NCBI GenBank assembly: GCA_039807745.1
Contig: JBDHRV010000037.1
Location: forward strand, 1-27,176
Direction: 5' to 3'
Length of the DNA stretch: 27,176 nt
Source of the DNA: JAEUMW01 sp039807745
GTDB taxonomy: Bacteria > Pseudomonadota > Gammaproteobacteria > Burkholderiales > JAEUMW01
Made by a program: the position numbers and the translations under genes. This document shows, one piece after another, positions 1 to 7,166 of the stretch. The notes under the pieces were generated by a model. That model was not told where the DNA came from and did no database searches. It saw nothing but the letters and a program-made list of their open reading frames with translations. Position 1 is the stretch's first letter; the number at the start of each line of letters is the position of its first letter.

Positions 1-63
1 GTTGGACTGGCCGACATCGTCGCCCCAGAGGATCAGGAAATTCGGCTTGCTCTGCTTCGCCAT
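1..63 (-). CDS. arylsulfatase / sulfatase-family protein, N-terminal fragment
   Basis: Only the first 21 codons lie in the window; the gene runs off the left edge. The visible protein starts MAKQSKPNFLILWGDDVGQ, which matches the opening of type I sulfatases, where the first beta strand (NxLxIxGDD) supplies the metal-binding Asp pair in the alkaline-phosphatase-like fold. The formylglycine Cys/Ser motif that defines an active sulfatase would lie about 40-60 residues downstream, outside the window, so activity cannot be judged. The ATG at 63 is supported by a GAGGAG ribosome binding site about 6 bases upstream (complement of 70-75). Sulfatases of this group hydrolyse sulfate esters and many are exported, but no signal peptide is visible here. 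Identification rests on a short fragment. Confidence 0.72.
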   Translation of the reverse strand, partial: MAKQSKPNFLILWGDDVGQSN

Positions 64-95
64 GTGTGTCTCCTCAATGCGTGTGAGACAGCTAT

Positions 96-115
96 CCGCA
101 GCCCGAAAGCTGCGG
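96..115. other. 7-bp perfect hairpin in the intergenic gap
   Basis: CCGCAGC (96-102) pairs perfectly with GCTGCGG (109-115) around a 6-base loop. It lies in the 127-base gap between the end of the transglycosylase gene and the start of the sulfatase gene. No T-run follows on either strand, so it is not a classical terminator. It may fold in the sulfatase leader. Confidence 0.45.
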
Positions 116-122
116 CGATACG

Positions 123-162
123 GTAGCTAGCCGATCCCGTGGCATCCGGGCTCGGCTGCTAC
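123..162. other. long imperfect inverted repeat, possible transcription barrier
   Basis: Bases 123-134 pair with 152-162 over 11 base pairs, with one bulged T at 128. After one mismatch, CCCG (136-139) pairs with CGGG (147-150), leaving a 7-base loop. The structure lies just downstream of the transglycosylase stop codon (191, minus strand) and could stop or stabilise that transcript. It lacks a U-tract, so intrinsic termination is not supported. Confidence 0.5.
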
Positions 163-190
163 GGGGTCGCGGTCAGGGTGCTGCGGCTGG

Positions 191-1699
191 TCACTTGGAA
201 GTCGGTGCGACGCTATCCCGTGCCCCACGCTGCGCCTCCTGCGCCTCCATGGTGAGCTTGTAGGCGACGTAGTACTTGTAGATGTTGCGCACGTACGTCG
301 TCGTTTCCATCCCGATCCGCTCGGCCGTGATGACCTCGACGTTGTTGAACCACTTGTCCTGATCGAGCCCGCGCTTCTCGGCCTCCTTGCGCATCTTCGA
401 GATGTTGCCCGCCCCGGCGTTGTAGGAGGCGAACGCGAAGAGCGTGCGGTTGTTCTCGGAGAACTTCGCATCCGGGAAGTACCTGGTCATCAGCTGGTCC
501 ATGTACTTCGCGCCGCCGTGGATGTTCGGCTCGATCTGCTTGATGTCGCCCACCTTGAGCTCCTTGCCGGTGGCCGGCATGATCTGCATGACGCCGATCG
601 CGCCGACATGGCTCTTCGCGCTTTGCTTGAGCTGCGACTCCTGGAAACCCTGGGCCGCCAGCATCACCGGGTCGAAGCCGTATTGCTGGCCGTATTTCCG
701 AAAGAGCGCGATCGTATCCTGGAAGCGCTTCTGCTCCGCATCGTTCGCGTTGTTGTGGATCTGCTTCACGCGCTTGTGGTACTGCGCCATGCGATAGTCG
801 ATCACGCCCTGCTTCTTGCCGTAGTTCACGTAGAAATCCAGGATGGCAGCCTCGAGCTGTGGGCTGTCCTTGCGGATCGCCCAGCCGATGACGCCCTCGG
901 TGCGCAGCACCAGGTCTTCCCGCATCTTGATCTGCGGCAGAACCTGCGCCCACATGCGTCCCTTCCATTCGTCGATCACGATAATCTCGAGCAGCCCCGC
1001 ATTCAGCATCTCCAGCGCGTCTTCGTCTTCGAGCGCGTCGGGAAGCGCGGCGACCTACACCGGAGCCTTGCCGGCCGCCTTGAACCTTTCGTTGAGCGTG
1101 GCAAGGCTTTCGGCATAGCTGCTGGTGGGTCGTACGTGAACGGTCTTTCCGGAAAGATCGTCGAGCGTCTTCAGCTCGGGCGACTTGGGCCCGGTCACGA
1201 TCAGCTCACGCACCGGCTTGCGGTCGTCCGGCGCGGCGAAGTCGACGACCTTGAGCCGCTCCTCGGTGACGGTCAGGTTGCCGGCCGCGATATCGCCGAG
1301 ACCATCGTTCAGGGACGGCAGCAGCTTGTCCCGCGTGGCCGGGATGATGTAGACCGTGAGGGGCCGCTTGCCGAGCTCCTTGGCGTGCTTCTTGTTCAGA
1401 TAGCGCTCGAAATCGCGCACGTTCTCGGCGGTGATGCCGCGCTCATGCCCCTTGTCGTTGAAGTAGAGCGTGCGGCTGTAGGGAACCAGCACGCGGATGA
1501 TGCGCCGCTCCAGCATCTGGTCGAAATCGCCCTTCCAGGGCTTGTTATCGAGACTGAGCTGGCGCGGGGTCCCAGCCGCCGCAGGGGCGGCCGCGCCCGC
1601 GAGTGGCAAGAGCGCTGCGGCGAACAGCAAGGGCGGGGCGATCACACGGACGATCTGCGTGGAAAGGGTGGACCAAACGCCGCGAGGTGCGAAGATCAT
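191..1699 (-). pseudogene. MltF-like membrane-bound lytic transglycosylase, interrupted by an in-frame TAG
   Basis: The reading frame is open from ATG 1699 to TGA 191 (502 positions) except for a single TAG at 1057-1055 (codon 215). Residues 1-40 are a signal peptide with a hydrophobic stretch. About 50-300 form a solute-binding-protein-like domain, continuous on both sides of the stop. The C-terminal part is an SLT lysozyme-like domain with the catalytic Glu in AAQGFQESQ (codon 354) and the later GVMQIMPAT and FASYNAGAGN motifs. Such enzymes cleave the MurNAc-GlcNAc bond of peptidoglycan in the periplasm. A strong AAGGAGG ribosome binding site precedes ATG 1699. Only one codon is affected and the rest of the frame looks conserved, so the stop is either recent or a sequence error. 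TAG ends many intact genes here (lepA, lepB, mucD, nagZ), so recoding is unlikely. An internal ATG at 1009 could start the C-terminal half, but no good ribosome site precedes it. Confidence 0.8.
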
Positions 1700-1869
1700 G
1701 TCCCCTCCTTCTGTGGCGCCGAGCGTCCGGCGCTGTTCTTACTCGAATTCTAGCGCCGAATCTTTGGAAAGGTGCCGGCTTCCCGCTCCAATGCGCTGTC
1801 CCGAGCGCCTGCGCCTTGCTTATGCCGGAGCCAATCCCCACAATGCGCTCCTCCATGGTCGTCGTCGCA

Positions 1870-2340
1870 ATGAACCCGCTTCTGGATTCGGACACCTTCT
1901 TCATGCGTGAAGCCCTGGCGCTTGCCGCGGAGGGTGAAATGCACGGCGAGGTGCCGGTGGGCGCGGTGGTCGTGCAGGAGGGGCAGATCATCGGGCGCGG
2001 GTTCAACGCGCCGATCGGCGCTGCCGACCCGACCGGGCACGCGGAGGTGCGGGCGCTGCGCGCGGCTGCGGCACACCTTCGCAACTATCGGCTCAGCGGC
2101 TGCACGCTGTATGTCACTCTGGAGCCCTGCGCGATGTGCGCCGGCGCGATCCTGCACGCGCGCATCGCCCGACTCGTGTTCGGCGCTCGCGACCCGAAGA
2201 CCGGGGCCTGCGGCAGCGTGGTCGATCTCTTCGCGAACGAGCGCCTGAATCACCACGCGTGCGTCACCGCGGGCGTTCTCGCCGAGGACTGCGGCGCGCT
2301 GCTCTCACGTTTTTTCGCCGCGAGGCGGGCGCTTGCCTGA
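1870..2340 (+). CDS. tadA: tRNA-specific adenosine deaminase TadA
   Basis: TadA deaminates the wobble adenosine (A34) of tRNA-Arg(ACG) to inosine. With the ATG at 1870 the protein has 156 residues, close to the usual size. Zinc and catalytic motifs are complete: HAE at 57-59 (zinc His and proton-shuttle Glu) and PCAMC at 86-90 (the two zinc cysteines). Other in-frame ATGs occur at 1843 and 1855; 1843 has a weak GGAG about 12 bases upstream, so the true start could be up to 9 residues earlier. I chose 1870 because the protein then opens like other TadA proteins, about a dozen residues before the first helix (MREALALA). It is divergent from the transglycosylase gene across a gap of about 170 bases in which I see no convincing promoter. 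The L,D-transpeptidase gene follows after 8 bases, probably in the same operon. Confidence 0.93.
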   Translation: MNPLLDSDTFFMREALALAAEGEMHGEVPVGAVVVQEGQIIGRGFNAPIGAADPTGHAEVRALRAAAAHLRNYRLSGCTLYVTLEPCAMCAGAILHARIARLVFGARDPKTGACGSVVDLFANERLNHHACVTAGVLAEDCGALLSRFFAARRALA

Positions 2341-2348
2341 CCGCACAC

Positions 2349-2879
2349 ATGGCAACGATCAGGATCGACGTGCCCACCCAGACGCTCGAGCTGCGGGATG
2401 ACCGCGGCGAGGTCCTGCGCCGCTATGTGGTGTCGACGGGTGCACGCGGGGTCGGCGAGAAGTACGGCAGCTACTGCACGCCGCGCGGGCACCACGTCAT
2501 CCGCGCCAAGATCGGCGCCGGCGAGCCGCCGGGTGCGGTCTTCGTCCAGCGCCGTCCCACCGGCGAGGTGTACGGCCCCGAGCTCGACGCCCGCTTCCCC
2601 GGCCGCGACTGGATACTCACGCGCATCCTCTGGCTGTCGGGCCGCGAGCCCGGATTCAACCGGCTGGGGGATGTGGATACCATGCGCCGCTTCATCTATA
2701 TTCACGGCACGCCCGACGACATTCCCCTCGGGCAGCCCGGATCGAAGGGCTGCGTGCGGATGCGCAACATCGACATCATCGATCTCTTCGAGCGCGTGCC
2801 AATCGGCACCCGGGTCGAGATCGTTGCGCCGGCCGCGGCCATGCAGGCGGCTGCGTCCGGGGCGGCGCGAGCAAGCTGA
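2349..2879 (+). CDS. L,D-transpeptidase catalytic (YkuD-fold) protein without visible signal peptide
   Basis: This 176-residue protein has the YkuD signature: YIHGT (catalytic His at 119) followed by GSKGCVRMRN with the nucleophilic Cys at 135. YkuD enzymes form or exchange L,D (3-3 or lipoprotein) links on peptidoglycan tetrapeptides, normally in the periplasm. Two points are odd. The protein begins directly with the catalytic domain (MATIRIDVPT) and shows no signal peptide or membrane anchor. The usual S-H-G-C motif reads S-K-G-C, although the first His and the Cys, which do the chemistry, are kept. The in-frame sequence upstream of ATG 2349 overlaps tadA and offers no signal sequence. It is 8 bases downstream of tadA, so co-transcription is likely. 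Function on an unusual substrate or export by another route cannot be excluded. Confidence 0.85.
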   Translation: MATIRIDVPTQTLELRDDRGEVLRRYVVSTGARGVGEKYGSYCTPRGHHVIRAKIGAGEPPGAVFVQRRPTGEVYGPELDARFPGRDWILTRILWLSGREPGFNRLGDVDTMRRFIYIHGTPDDIPLGQPGSKGCVRMRNIDIIDLFERVPIGTRVEIVAPAAAMQAAASGAARAS

Positions 2880-2924
2880 TCCTGCACGCGCAGCGAAGCA
2901 TCCGAAGCACACCAAGAGCGTCAC

Positions 2925-2949
2925 CCGCGGCCCGCGAGAGGGCCGGCGG
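2925..2949 (+). terminator. possible terminator hairpin after tadA-ldt
   Basis: CCGCGGCCC (2925-2933) pairs with 2940-2949 with one bulged G around a 6-base loop. It is followed by CTTCTTC, a poor U-tract. It lies 45 bases after the L,D-transpeptidase stop and before the SDR ribosome binding site. Confidence 0.4.
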
Positions 2950-2983
2950 CTTCTTCAACACTTAAACCAAATGGAGTGGACAA

Positions 2984-3724
2984 ATGCGGCTCAAGGATAA
3001 GGTTTCCATCATCACCGGCGCGGCGAACGGCATCGGCAAAGCCACCGCGCTCAAGTTCGGCCAGGAAGGCGCCAAGGTCGTGGTCTGCGATCTCAAGCAG
3101 AACGAAGTGGACGCGGTGGTGGGCGAGATCAAGGCGGCGGGCGGGCAGGCCATGGGCGCCGTCGTCAACGTCACCAGCGACGCCGACATCAAGGCGGCGG
3201 TCGACGCCGTGATGAAGGCCTGGGGCCGCGTCGACGTGCTCGTGAACAACGCCGGCATCACCATGGACTCGACCATGAAGAAGATGACCGAGGAGCAGTG
3301 GGACCGCGTCATCGACATCAACCTCAAGGGTGTGTGGCGCTGCACGAAGGCGGTGACGGACATCATGCTCGCGCAGAACTCCGGCGTGATCCTCACGACC
3401 TCGTCGGTGGTCGGCCTCTACGGCAACTTCGGCCAGACCAACTATGCCGCGACCAAGTTCGGCGTGATCGGCATGACCAAGACCTGGGCCAAGGAACTCG
3501 GCAAGAACAACATCCGCGCCGTGGCGGTGTGCCCGGGCTTCATCGGCACCGAGATGGTCCGCGCCATGCCGGAGGAAGTGATCAAGAAGATCGAGTCCGG
3601 CATCCCGCTGCGCCGGCTGGGCAAACCCGAGGAGATGGCCAGCACCTTCGCCTTCCTCGCCTCCGACGAGGCGGGCTACATCACGGGGGTGGCGATCGAG
3701 GCCTCGGGCGGCGTCGTGCTGTAA
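2984..3724 (+). CDS. short-chain dehydrogenase/reductase, FabG / acetoacetyl-CoA reductase-like
   Basis: A 246-residue classical SDR, probably a 3-oxoacyl-[ACP or CoA] reductase. All landmarks are present: TGAANGIG (11-18) for NAD(P) binding, NNAG (88-91), Asn112, the catalytic Ser140/141, YAATK with Tyr154 and Lys158, and the CPGFIGT loop. The C-terminus ends GGVVL, close to the FabG/PhaB pattern. GGAG about 7 bases before ATG 2984 supports the start. It sits alone between two hairpins, so it appears to be a single-gene transcript not tied to a fatty acid operon. Cofactor choice and substrate cannot be read safely from sequence; FabG-like paralogues acting on beta-hydroxyacyl-CoA or other secondary alcohols are equally possible. 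Confidence 0.88.
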   Translation: MRLKDKVSIITGAANGIGKATALKFGQEGAKVVVCDLKQNEVDAVVGEIKAAGGQAMGAVVNVTSDADIKAAVDAVMKAWGRVDVLVNNAGITMDSTMKKMTEEQWDRVIDINLKGVWRCTKAVTDIMLAQNSGVILTTSSVVGLYGNFGQTNYAATKFGVIGMTKTWAKELGKNNIRAVAVCPGFIGTEMVRAMPEEVIKKIESGIPLRRLGKPEEMASTFAFLASDEAGYITGVAIEASGGVVL

Positions 3725-3747
3725 GCCGTACCCGCCGCCAACGGATC

Positions 3748-3770
3748 CGGGCCGGACTCTGTCCGGCCCG
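3748..3770. terminator. hairpin terminator shared by convergent SDR and mtnA genes
   Basis: CGGGCCGGAC (3748-3757) and GTCCGGCCCG (3761-3770) form a perfect 10-bp stem with a TCT loop. On the plus strand it is followed by TTTCATT. It fills the 48-base gap between two convergent stop codons, so it probably ends both transcripts, more clearly the plus-strand one. Confidence 0.65.
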
Positions 3771-3772
3771 TT

Positions 3773-4825
3773 TCATTCCTGCCGGGCGAATGCACGGATG
3801 CGCGCTTCGTCCGGGTGCTCGATCACGCCGCGCTCGGTGATGAGCGCGGTGACGAGGTCCGCGGGGGTGACATCGAAAGCGGGATTGCGCACGGCGATCC
3901 GCGGCGGCGCCCAGCGCACGTCACCGAAGCCCGTGACTTCGGAGGCGGAGCGCTCCTCGATCGGGATCTGCTCGCCGCTCGCGAGCTCGAGATCCAGGGT
4001 CGAGATCGGACACGCGACATAGAACGGGATGCCGTGCCGGCGCGCGAGCACCGCGAGCGGATAGGTGCCGATCTTGTTCGCGACATCGCCGTTGGCCGCG
4101 ACCCGGTCGGTGCCGACGATCACCGCATCGATCTCGCCGCAGCGCATGAGGTAGCCAGCGGCTACGTCCGCGATCAGGGTGGCGGGGATGCCGTCTTCGA
4201 GCAGCTCCCACGCGGTGAGCCGCGCACCCTGCAGGAACGGGCGCGTTTCGTCGACGAAGACGCGCACGCGCTTGCCGCCTTCCACTGCCGAGCGGATCAC
4301 GCCCAGCGCCGTGCCGTGCCCCGCCGTGGCGAGCGCACCGGCGTTGCAATGGGTGAGCACCCGCGCGCCGTCTTCGATGAGCGCGGCACCGTGAGCGCCG
4401 AGCGCGCGGTTGGCCGCGATGTCCTCGTCGCGGATCGCGTGCGCCTGCCCGAGCAGCGCGGCGGCGATCGCGGAGGGCGCCGCGGCCGGGCGGGCGGTTT
4501 CGACGCATCGGCGCATCCGTGCGATGGCCCAGAACAGGTTCACCGCGGTCGGGCGACTTGCCGCGAGCAGCGCCGCAGCCTCGTCCATCTGTGCGAAGAA
4601 TTCCGCCGGCGCGAGGTGCTCGAGGCGCAGCGCTTCGACCGCGAGGCCGTAGGCAGCGGCGCACCCGATCGCAGGCGCCCCGCGCACCACCATGTCACGG
4701 ATGGCCTCCGCCGTCTGTGCCGCCGAGCTGCACCGCACATAGGCGAAGTCGAGCGGCAGCCGTCGCTGGTCGACGAGCTCCAGCGCGCCCTCGCGCCAGC
4801 GCAGGGTCTCCACCTTGAGCGTCAT
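3773..4825 (-). CDS. mtnA: S-methyl-5-thioribose-1-phosphate isomerase MtnA
   Basis: MtnA converts the aldose 5-methylthioribose-1-phosphate (and 5-deoxyribose-1-phosphate) to the ketose ribulose-1-phosphate form. The 350-residue protein has the family size and the two catalytic residues: Cys160 in LTHCNAGALAT and Asp240 in IVGTDRVAANGD. The substrate-binding RGAPAIG motif is at 49-55. Its ATG (4825-4823) overlaps the TGA of the upstream class II aldolase gene by 4 bases (ATGA), so the two are translationally coupled. No other methionine salvage gene (mtnB, mtnC/E, mtnD, mtnK, mtnP) is in the window. The partner is therefore an aldolase rather than the dehydratase MtnB, which points to the aldolase ('DHAP shunt') version of this pathway. 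The eIF2B-alpha-like relatives of MtnA lack this Cys/Asp pair, so the assignment is firm. Confidence 0.95.
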   Translation of the reverse strand: MTLKVETLRWREGALELVDQRRLPLDFAYVRCSSAAQTAEAIRDMVVRGAPAIGCAAAYGLAVEALRLEHLAPAEFFAQMDEAAALLAASRPTAVNLFWAIARMRRCVETARPAAAPSAIAAALLGQAHAIRDEDIAANRALGAHGAALIEDGARVLTHCNAGALATAGHGTALGVIRSAVEGGKRVRVFVDETRPFLQGARLTAWELLEDGIPATLIADVAAGYLMRCGEIDAVIVGTDRVAANGDVANKIGTYPLAVLARRHGIPFYVACPISTLDLELASGEQIPIEERSASEVTGFGDVRWAPPRIAVRNPAFDVTPADLVTALITERGVIEHPDEARIRAFARQE

Positions 4826-6339
4826 GCGATCGCCTGGGTGGACGCACCCGCGTCTTCGTTGCGGCCCCCGACGGGGGAGAGCGCGAGCAGCGAGGCGCTT
4901 TGCTCGACGAGCCGCGTCTCGTCGCGGGCGGTAACGAGGAGGTCGAGCCCACCAAACGCGACGACCAGTTCGTCGAGAAAGGTTTCCCACGTGAGCGGCG
5001 CCGGAAAACACCGCACTGCCGGGTCCGCCGCGATGCCCGGCAGCGCCGCTCCCGCGATCGCGACGGCGCATCCTTGCCGCAACAGGCTCTCGACGCGGCG
5101 CGGCGCCGCTTCCAGTGCCGCGGCCGTGATCGCCGCCACCTGGCCGCGCAGCGGGTATTCCGAGTCGGCCAGTTCGCGCTCGCGTGTTTCGAAGCCGCCG
5201 TACTCCAGCTCCGCGCGCGCCATGAGCGGCGCCGGGGCCGCACGGTAGCGATCGTGCGCTTGTGCGCGGACCATGATCTCCATGTCGTGCCGAAATATCT
5301 CGGCGGCGATGCGGGCGTATGCAGCGCTCACCCCCAGTGCGCAGACGCCCAGACCGGGCAGCACGGCAATGCGCGGGCTCGCGTCGACCCGTGCCGCTTC
5401 GTCCGGCGTGAGCGACGCCGCCAAATAGTCGCGATAGCGGTCGACGAAGCGCGGCACGTCGCGGTCGAGCAGCGGCACGCGGCGGCCGAAGATCGCATGC
5501 TGGGGTGTGGCCGGTCCCTGGTTGCAGAACTGCGCCAAGTCGGGGCGAGCCGCGAAAGACAGCGCGAACGGATCGCGCATGACCTGCATCACCAGCGGAA
5601 AGCCGGCAGCGCGCGAGATCGACGCACGCAGCCCGGCCAGCGCGAGGCGATCGGGGGGCGGTGCGCAGATCCGCGCCACCGGCAGCGACCACGCCCCGCG
5701 CGCGTCGAGATACGACTCCGCCATGGTCACGAGACGGATCATGTTCTCGTAGGAAGTCCGCGCATCATCGGCGAACGCGACCACCCCGTGAAACTGCAGC
5801 ACGAGACCGATCGTGCGAGCCGTGCCGCGACGGCGACAGCACTCCACGCACGCCTGGGCGAGATCGAAACCGGAATGTCGGTAGGGAACCGTCGGCGCGA
5901 GATCGCCGTACAGATCCGCGAGGATCTGCTCGCCGTGCTCGGTGTTGGCGACCGCCAGTACGGCGTCCGCGTGGGTGTGCTCGACGTGGCGAGCGGGCAG
6001 CGCGGCGTGCAGCAAGGTCTCGACCGAGGGTTTCGGCGCCGGGCGGCGCGCGACCAGGCCGTCGAGCCTTGCGTACATCCGCGACGAGTCGAGCGCTGCG
6101 CCCTCGAGCAGCGCGACGGTCTCGGCAAGGCGCAGCGGCGTGAAATCCGAAGGCTCGACTCGGGCGAGATCGGTGCCGCTGCCCTTGACGAACAGCGTGT
6201 CGCCGAGTTTGAGCGAGGTGTTGCCGCCGCCGTGGAGAACGAGCGCCGGATCGGCTCCCAGGAGCCGCGACGAATAGCAGCGCAGCGCCAGGGCGTCCGT
6301 GTGGCGGGCAGCTTCGTCGGTGTCCCAGCGGCTCTGCAC
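4822..6339 (-). CDS. class II aldolase (RhaD/YuxG-type) with degenerate, truncated SDR-like tail
   Basis: A 505-residue protein starting at GTG 6339, chosen because AGGAGGA lies 5 bases upstream. Residues about 20-370 match the aldolase half of rhamnulose-1-phosphate aldolase / dehydrogenase fusion proteins: GGGNTSLK (37-44), VKGSGTDL (51-58), metal ligands HTH at 121-123 and His184 in FHGVVAF, then DDARTSYENMI and TPQHAIF. From about 398 the protein continues like the start of the fused SDR domain (GQVAAIT..., later AFGGLDLLV), but the TGxxxGIG nucleotide loop is lost. NNAG and the Ser-Tyr-Lys triad are absent, and the protein ends after roughly 105 residues of that domain. I infer an active aldolase with a dead structural tail. 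Overlap with mtnA suggests cleavage of 5-methylthioribulose- or 5-deoxyribulose-1-phosphate into dihydroxyacetone phosphate and a short aldehyde. Rhamnulose-1-phosphate is the alternative substrate, but no rhamnose genes are nearby. Confidence 0.85.
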   Translation of the reverse strand: MQSRWDTDEAARHTDALALRCYSSRLLGADPALVLHGGGNTSLKLGDTLFVKGSGTDLARVEPSDFTPLRLAETVALLEGAALDSSRMYARLDGLVARRPAPKPSVETLLHAALPARHVEHTHADAVLAVANTEHGEQILADLYGDLAPTVPYRHSGFDLAQACVECCRRRGTARTIGLVLQFHGVVAFADDARTSYENMIRLVTMAESYLDARGAWSLPVARICAPPPDRLALAGLRASISRAAGFPLVMQVMRDPFALSFAARPDLAQFCNQGPATPQHAIFGRRVPLLDRDVPRFVDRYRDYLAASLTPDEAARVDASPRIAVLPGLGVCALGVSAAYARIAAEIFRHDMEIMVRAQAHDRYRAAPAPLMARAELEYGGFETRERELADSEYPLRGQVAAITAAALEAAPRRVESLLRQGCAVAIAGAALPGIAADPAVRCFPAPLTWETFLDELVVAFGGLDLLVTARDETRLVEQSASLLALSPVGGRNEDAGASTQAIA

Positions 6340-6367
6340 GCCGTCCTCCTTGCAGCGAAGAGCGCGA

Positions 6368-6396
6368 ATTATACTGCTGCGGCGCGCCTTGCTATG
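6368..6396 (-). promoter_or_regulatory. putative promoter of aldolase-mtnA
   Basis: Read on the minus strand, a perfect TATAAT (-10) occupies 6373-6368, about 28 bases upstream of the GTG start. The best -35 at 17-bp spacing is CATAGC (6396-6391), which is weak. It falls in the 62-base gap after the NRDE gene and would give a short leader with the AGGAGGA site. Confidence 0.45.
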
Positions 6397-6401
6397 CGGC
6401 G

Positions 6402-7166
6402 TTACGCCGCGAAGCCGTAGACGGCATCGGTGCTGCTGCCGCTGGCGTGGTCGAAACTGCGCTCGACGAAGGTGACGTGGCCGTGCCGGTCGACCAGCAG
6501 CACGGTCGAGCAGCGCGTGCCGTAGTCGGGCGAGGCGATGAAGACGGGGGACAGGCAGCGCTCCCATTCGCGGCTGACCCCGGTGCTGGGCAGCTCGTGA
6601 TCGGCCGGTCGAACCTGGTCGGTGAGCAGCGCCAGCACCGCGTCGACGAGCGCGCCCCGGTCGCGGTCGAGCAGCGTGGCGAGTGCGGCTTTGGCCCGCT
6701 CGACCTTGGGCCACGGCGTGTCGAGCAGGGCGTTGCTGAGCCCGTGCACGCCGGCGGCAACCGGTTGCGGCGCGCCGCCCCGATTCGACAGGTAGTGCAG
6801 TTCGCGCCCATCGCCGGCGAGCAGGTTGAAGCCGTCGTACGCGTCGCGTTCGGATGCGACCATCGCCAGATGGGCTTCGGGCGAGCGGTCCGCCGCCAGG
6901 AATCCGGTGACCAGGAGGCCGCGGGAGCGCAGGTCGGTGCGCGGGGCGGTCCCCTGGCGATAGTTGGTGACCGCCGCGATGCGGCCGGAGCGGGTGATGC
7001 CGAGCCAGGTGCCGCCCCCCTTGAGGTCCCGACCCGCGAGGAGGTCCGGCTGTTCCGGCCAGAACGCCGCGGGCCGCGTCGGCCGGTCGAGGAACTCGTC
7101 CCGGTTCGCGCCCAGCACCAGCGGGAAATCAGGGTGCGCCTGCCAGGCGAATACGATCAGGCACAA
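6402..7166 (-). CDS. NRDE-family (TANGO2-like) protein
   Basis: This protein belongs to the TANGO2 / NRDE family, named for the motif Asn-Arg-Asp-Glu seen here at 21-24 (LGANRDEFLDRP). Family members open with MCLI(V/I)F and resemble N-terminal nucleophile hydrolases; the biochemical role is unsettled, with haem and lipid handling proposed for the eukaryotic members. I place the start at TTG 7166, giving MCLIVFAWQA with Cys at position 2 and 254 residues. An ATG at 7184 in the same frame would add 6 residues and bury that Cys. Neither start has a strong ribosome site. The TTG start overlaps the end of the DUF4936 gene by 10 bases. Other motifs include GGTWLGI and AAVTNYR. It follows ygfZ and DUF4936 in the usual betaproteobacterial order. 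Confidence 0.85.
   Translation of the reverse strand: MCLIVFAWQAHPDFPLVLGANRDEFLDRPTRPAAFWPEQPDLLAGRDLKGGGTWLGITRSGRIAAVTNYRQGTAPRTDLRSRGLLVTGFLAADRSPEAHLAMVASERDAYDGFNLLAGDGRELHYLSNRGGAPQPVAAGVHGLSNALLDTPWPKVERAKAALATLLDRDRGALVDAVLALLTDQVRPADHELPSTGVSREWERCLSPVFIASPDYGTRCSTVLLVDRHGHVTFVERSFDHASGSSTDAVYGFAA

Noticed and set aside
518..1753. 411-codon plus-strand open frame opposite the transglycosylase gene
   Set aside because: Composition is that of an antisense shadow (His/Arg/Leu-rich, no motif), and the minus strand encodes a recognisable enzyme.
4900..6420. 506-codon plus-strand open frame opposite the class II aldolase
   Set aside because: Mirror frame of a GC-rich gene; no domain, and the minus strand has full aldolase motifs and a ribosome site.
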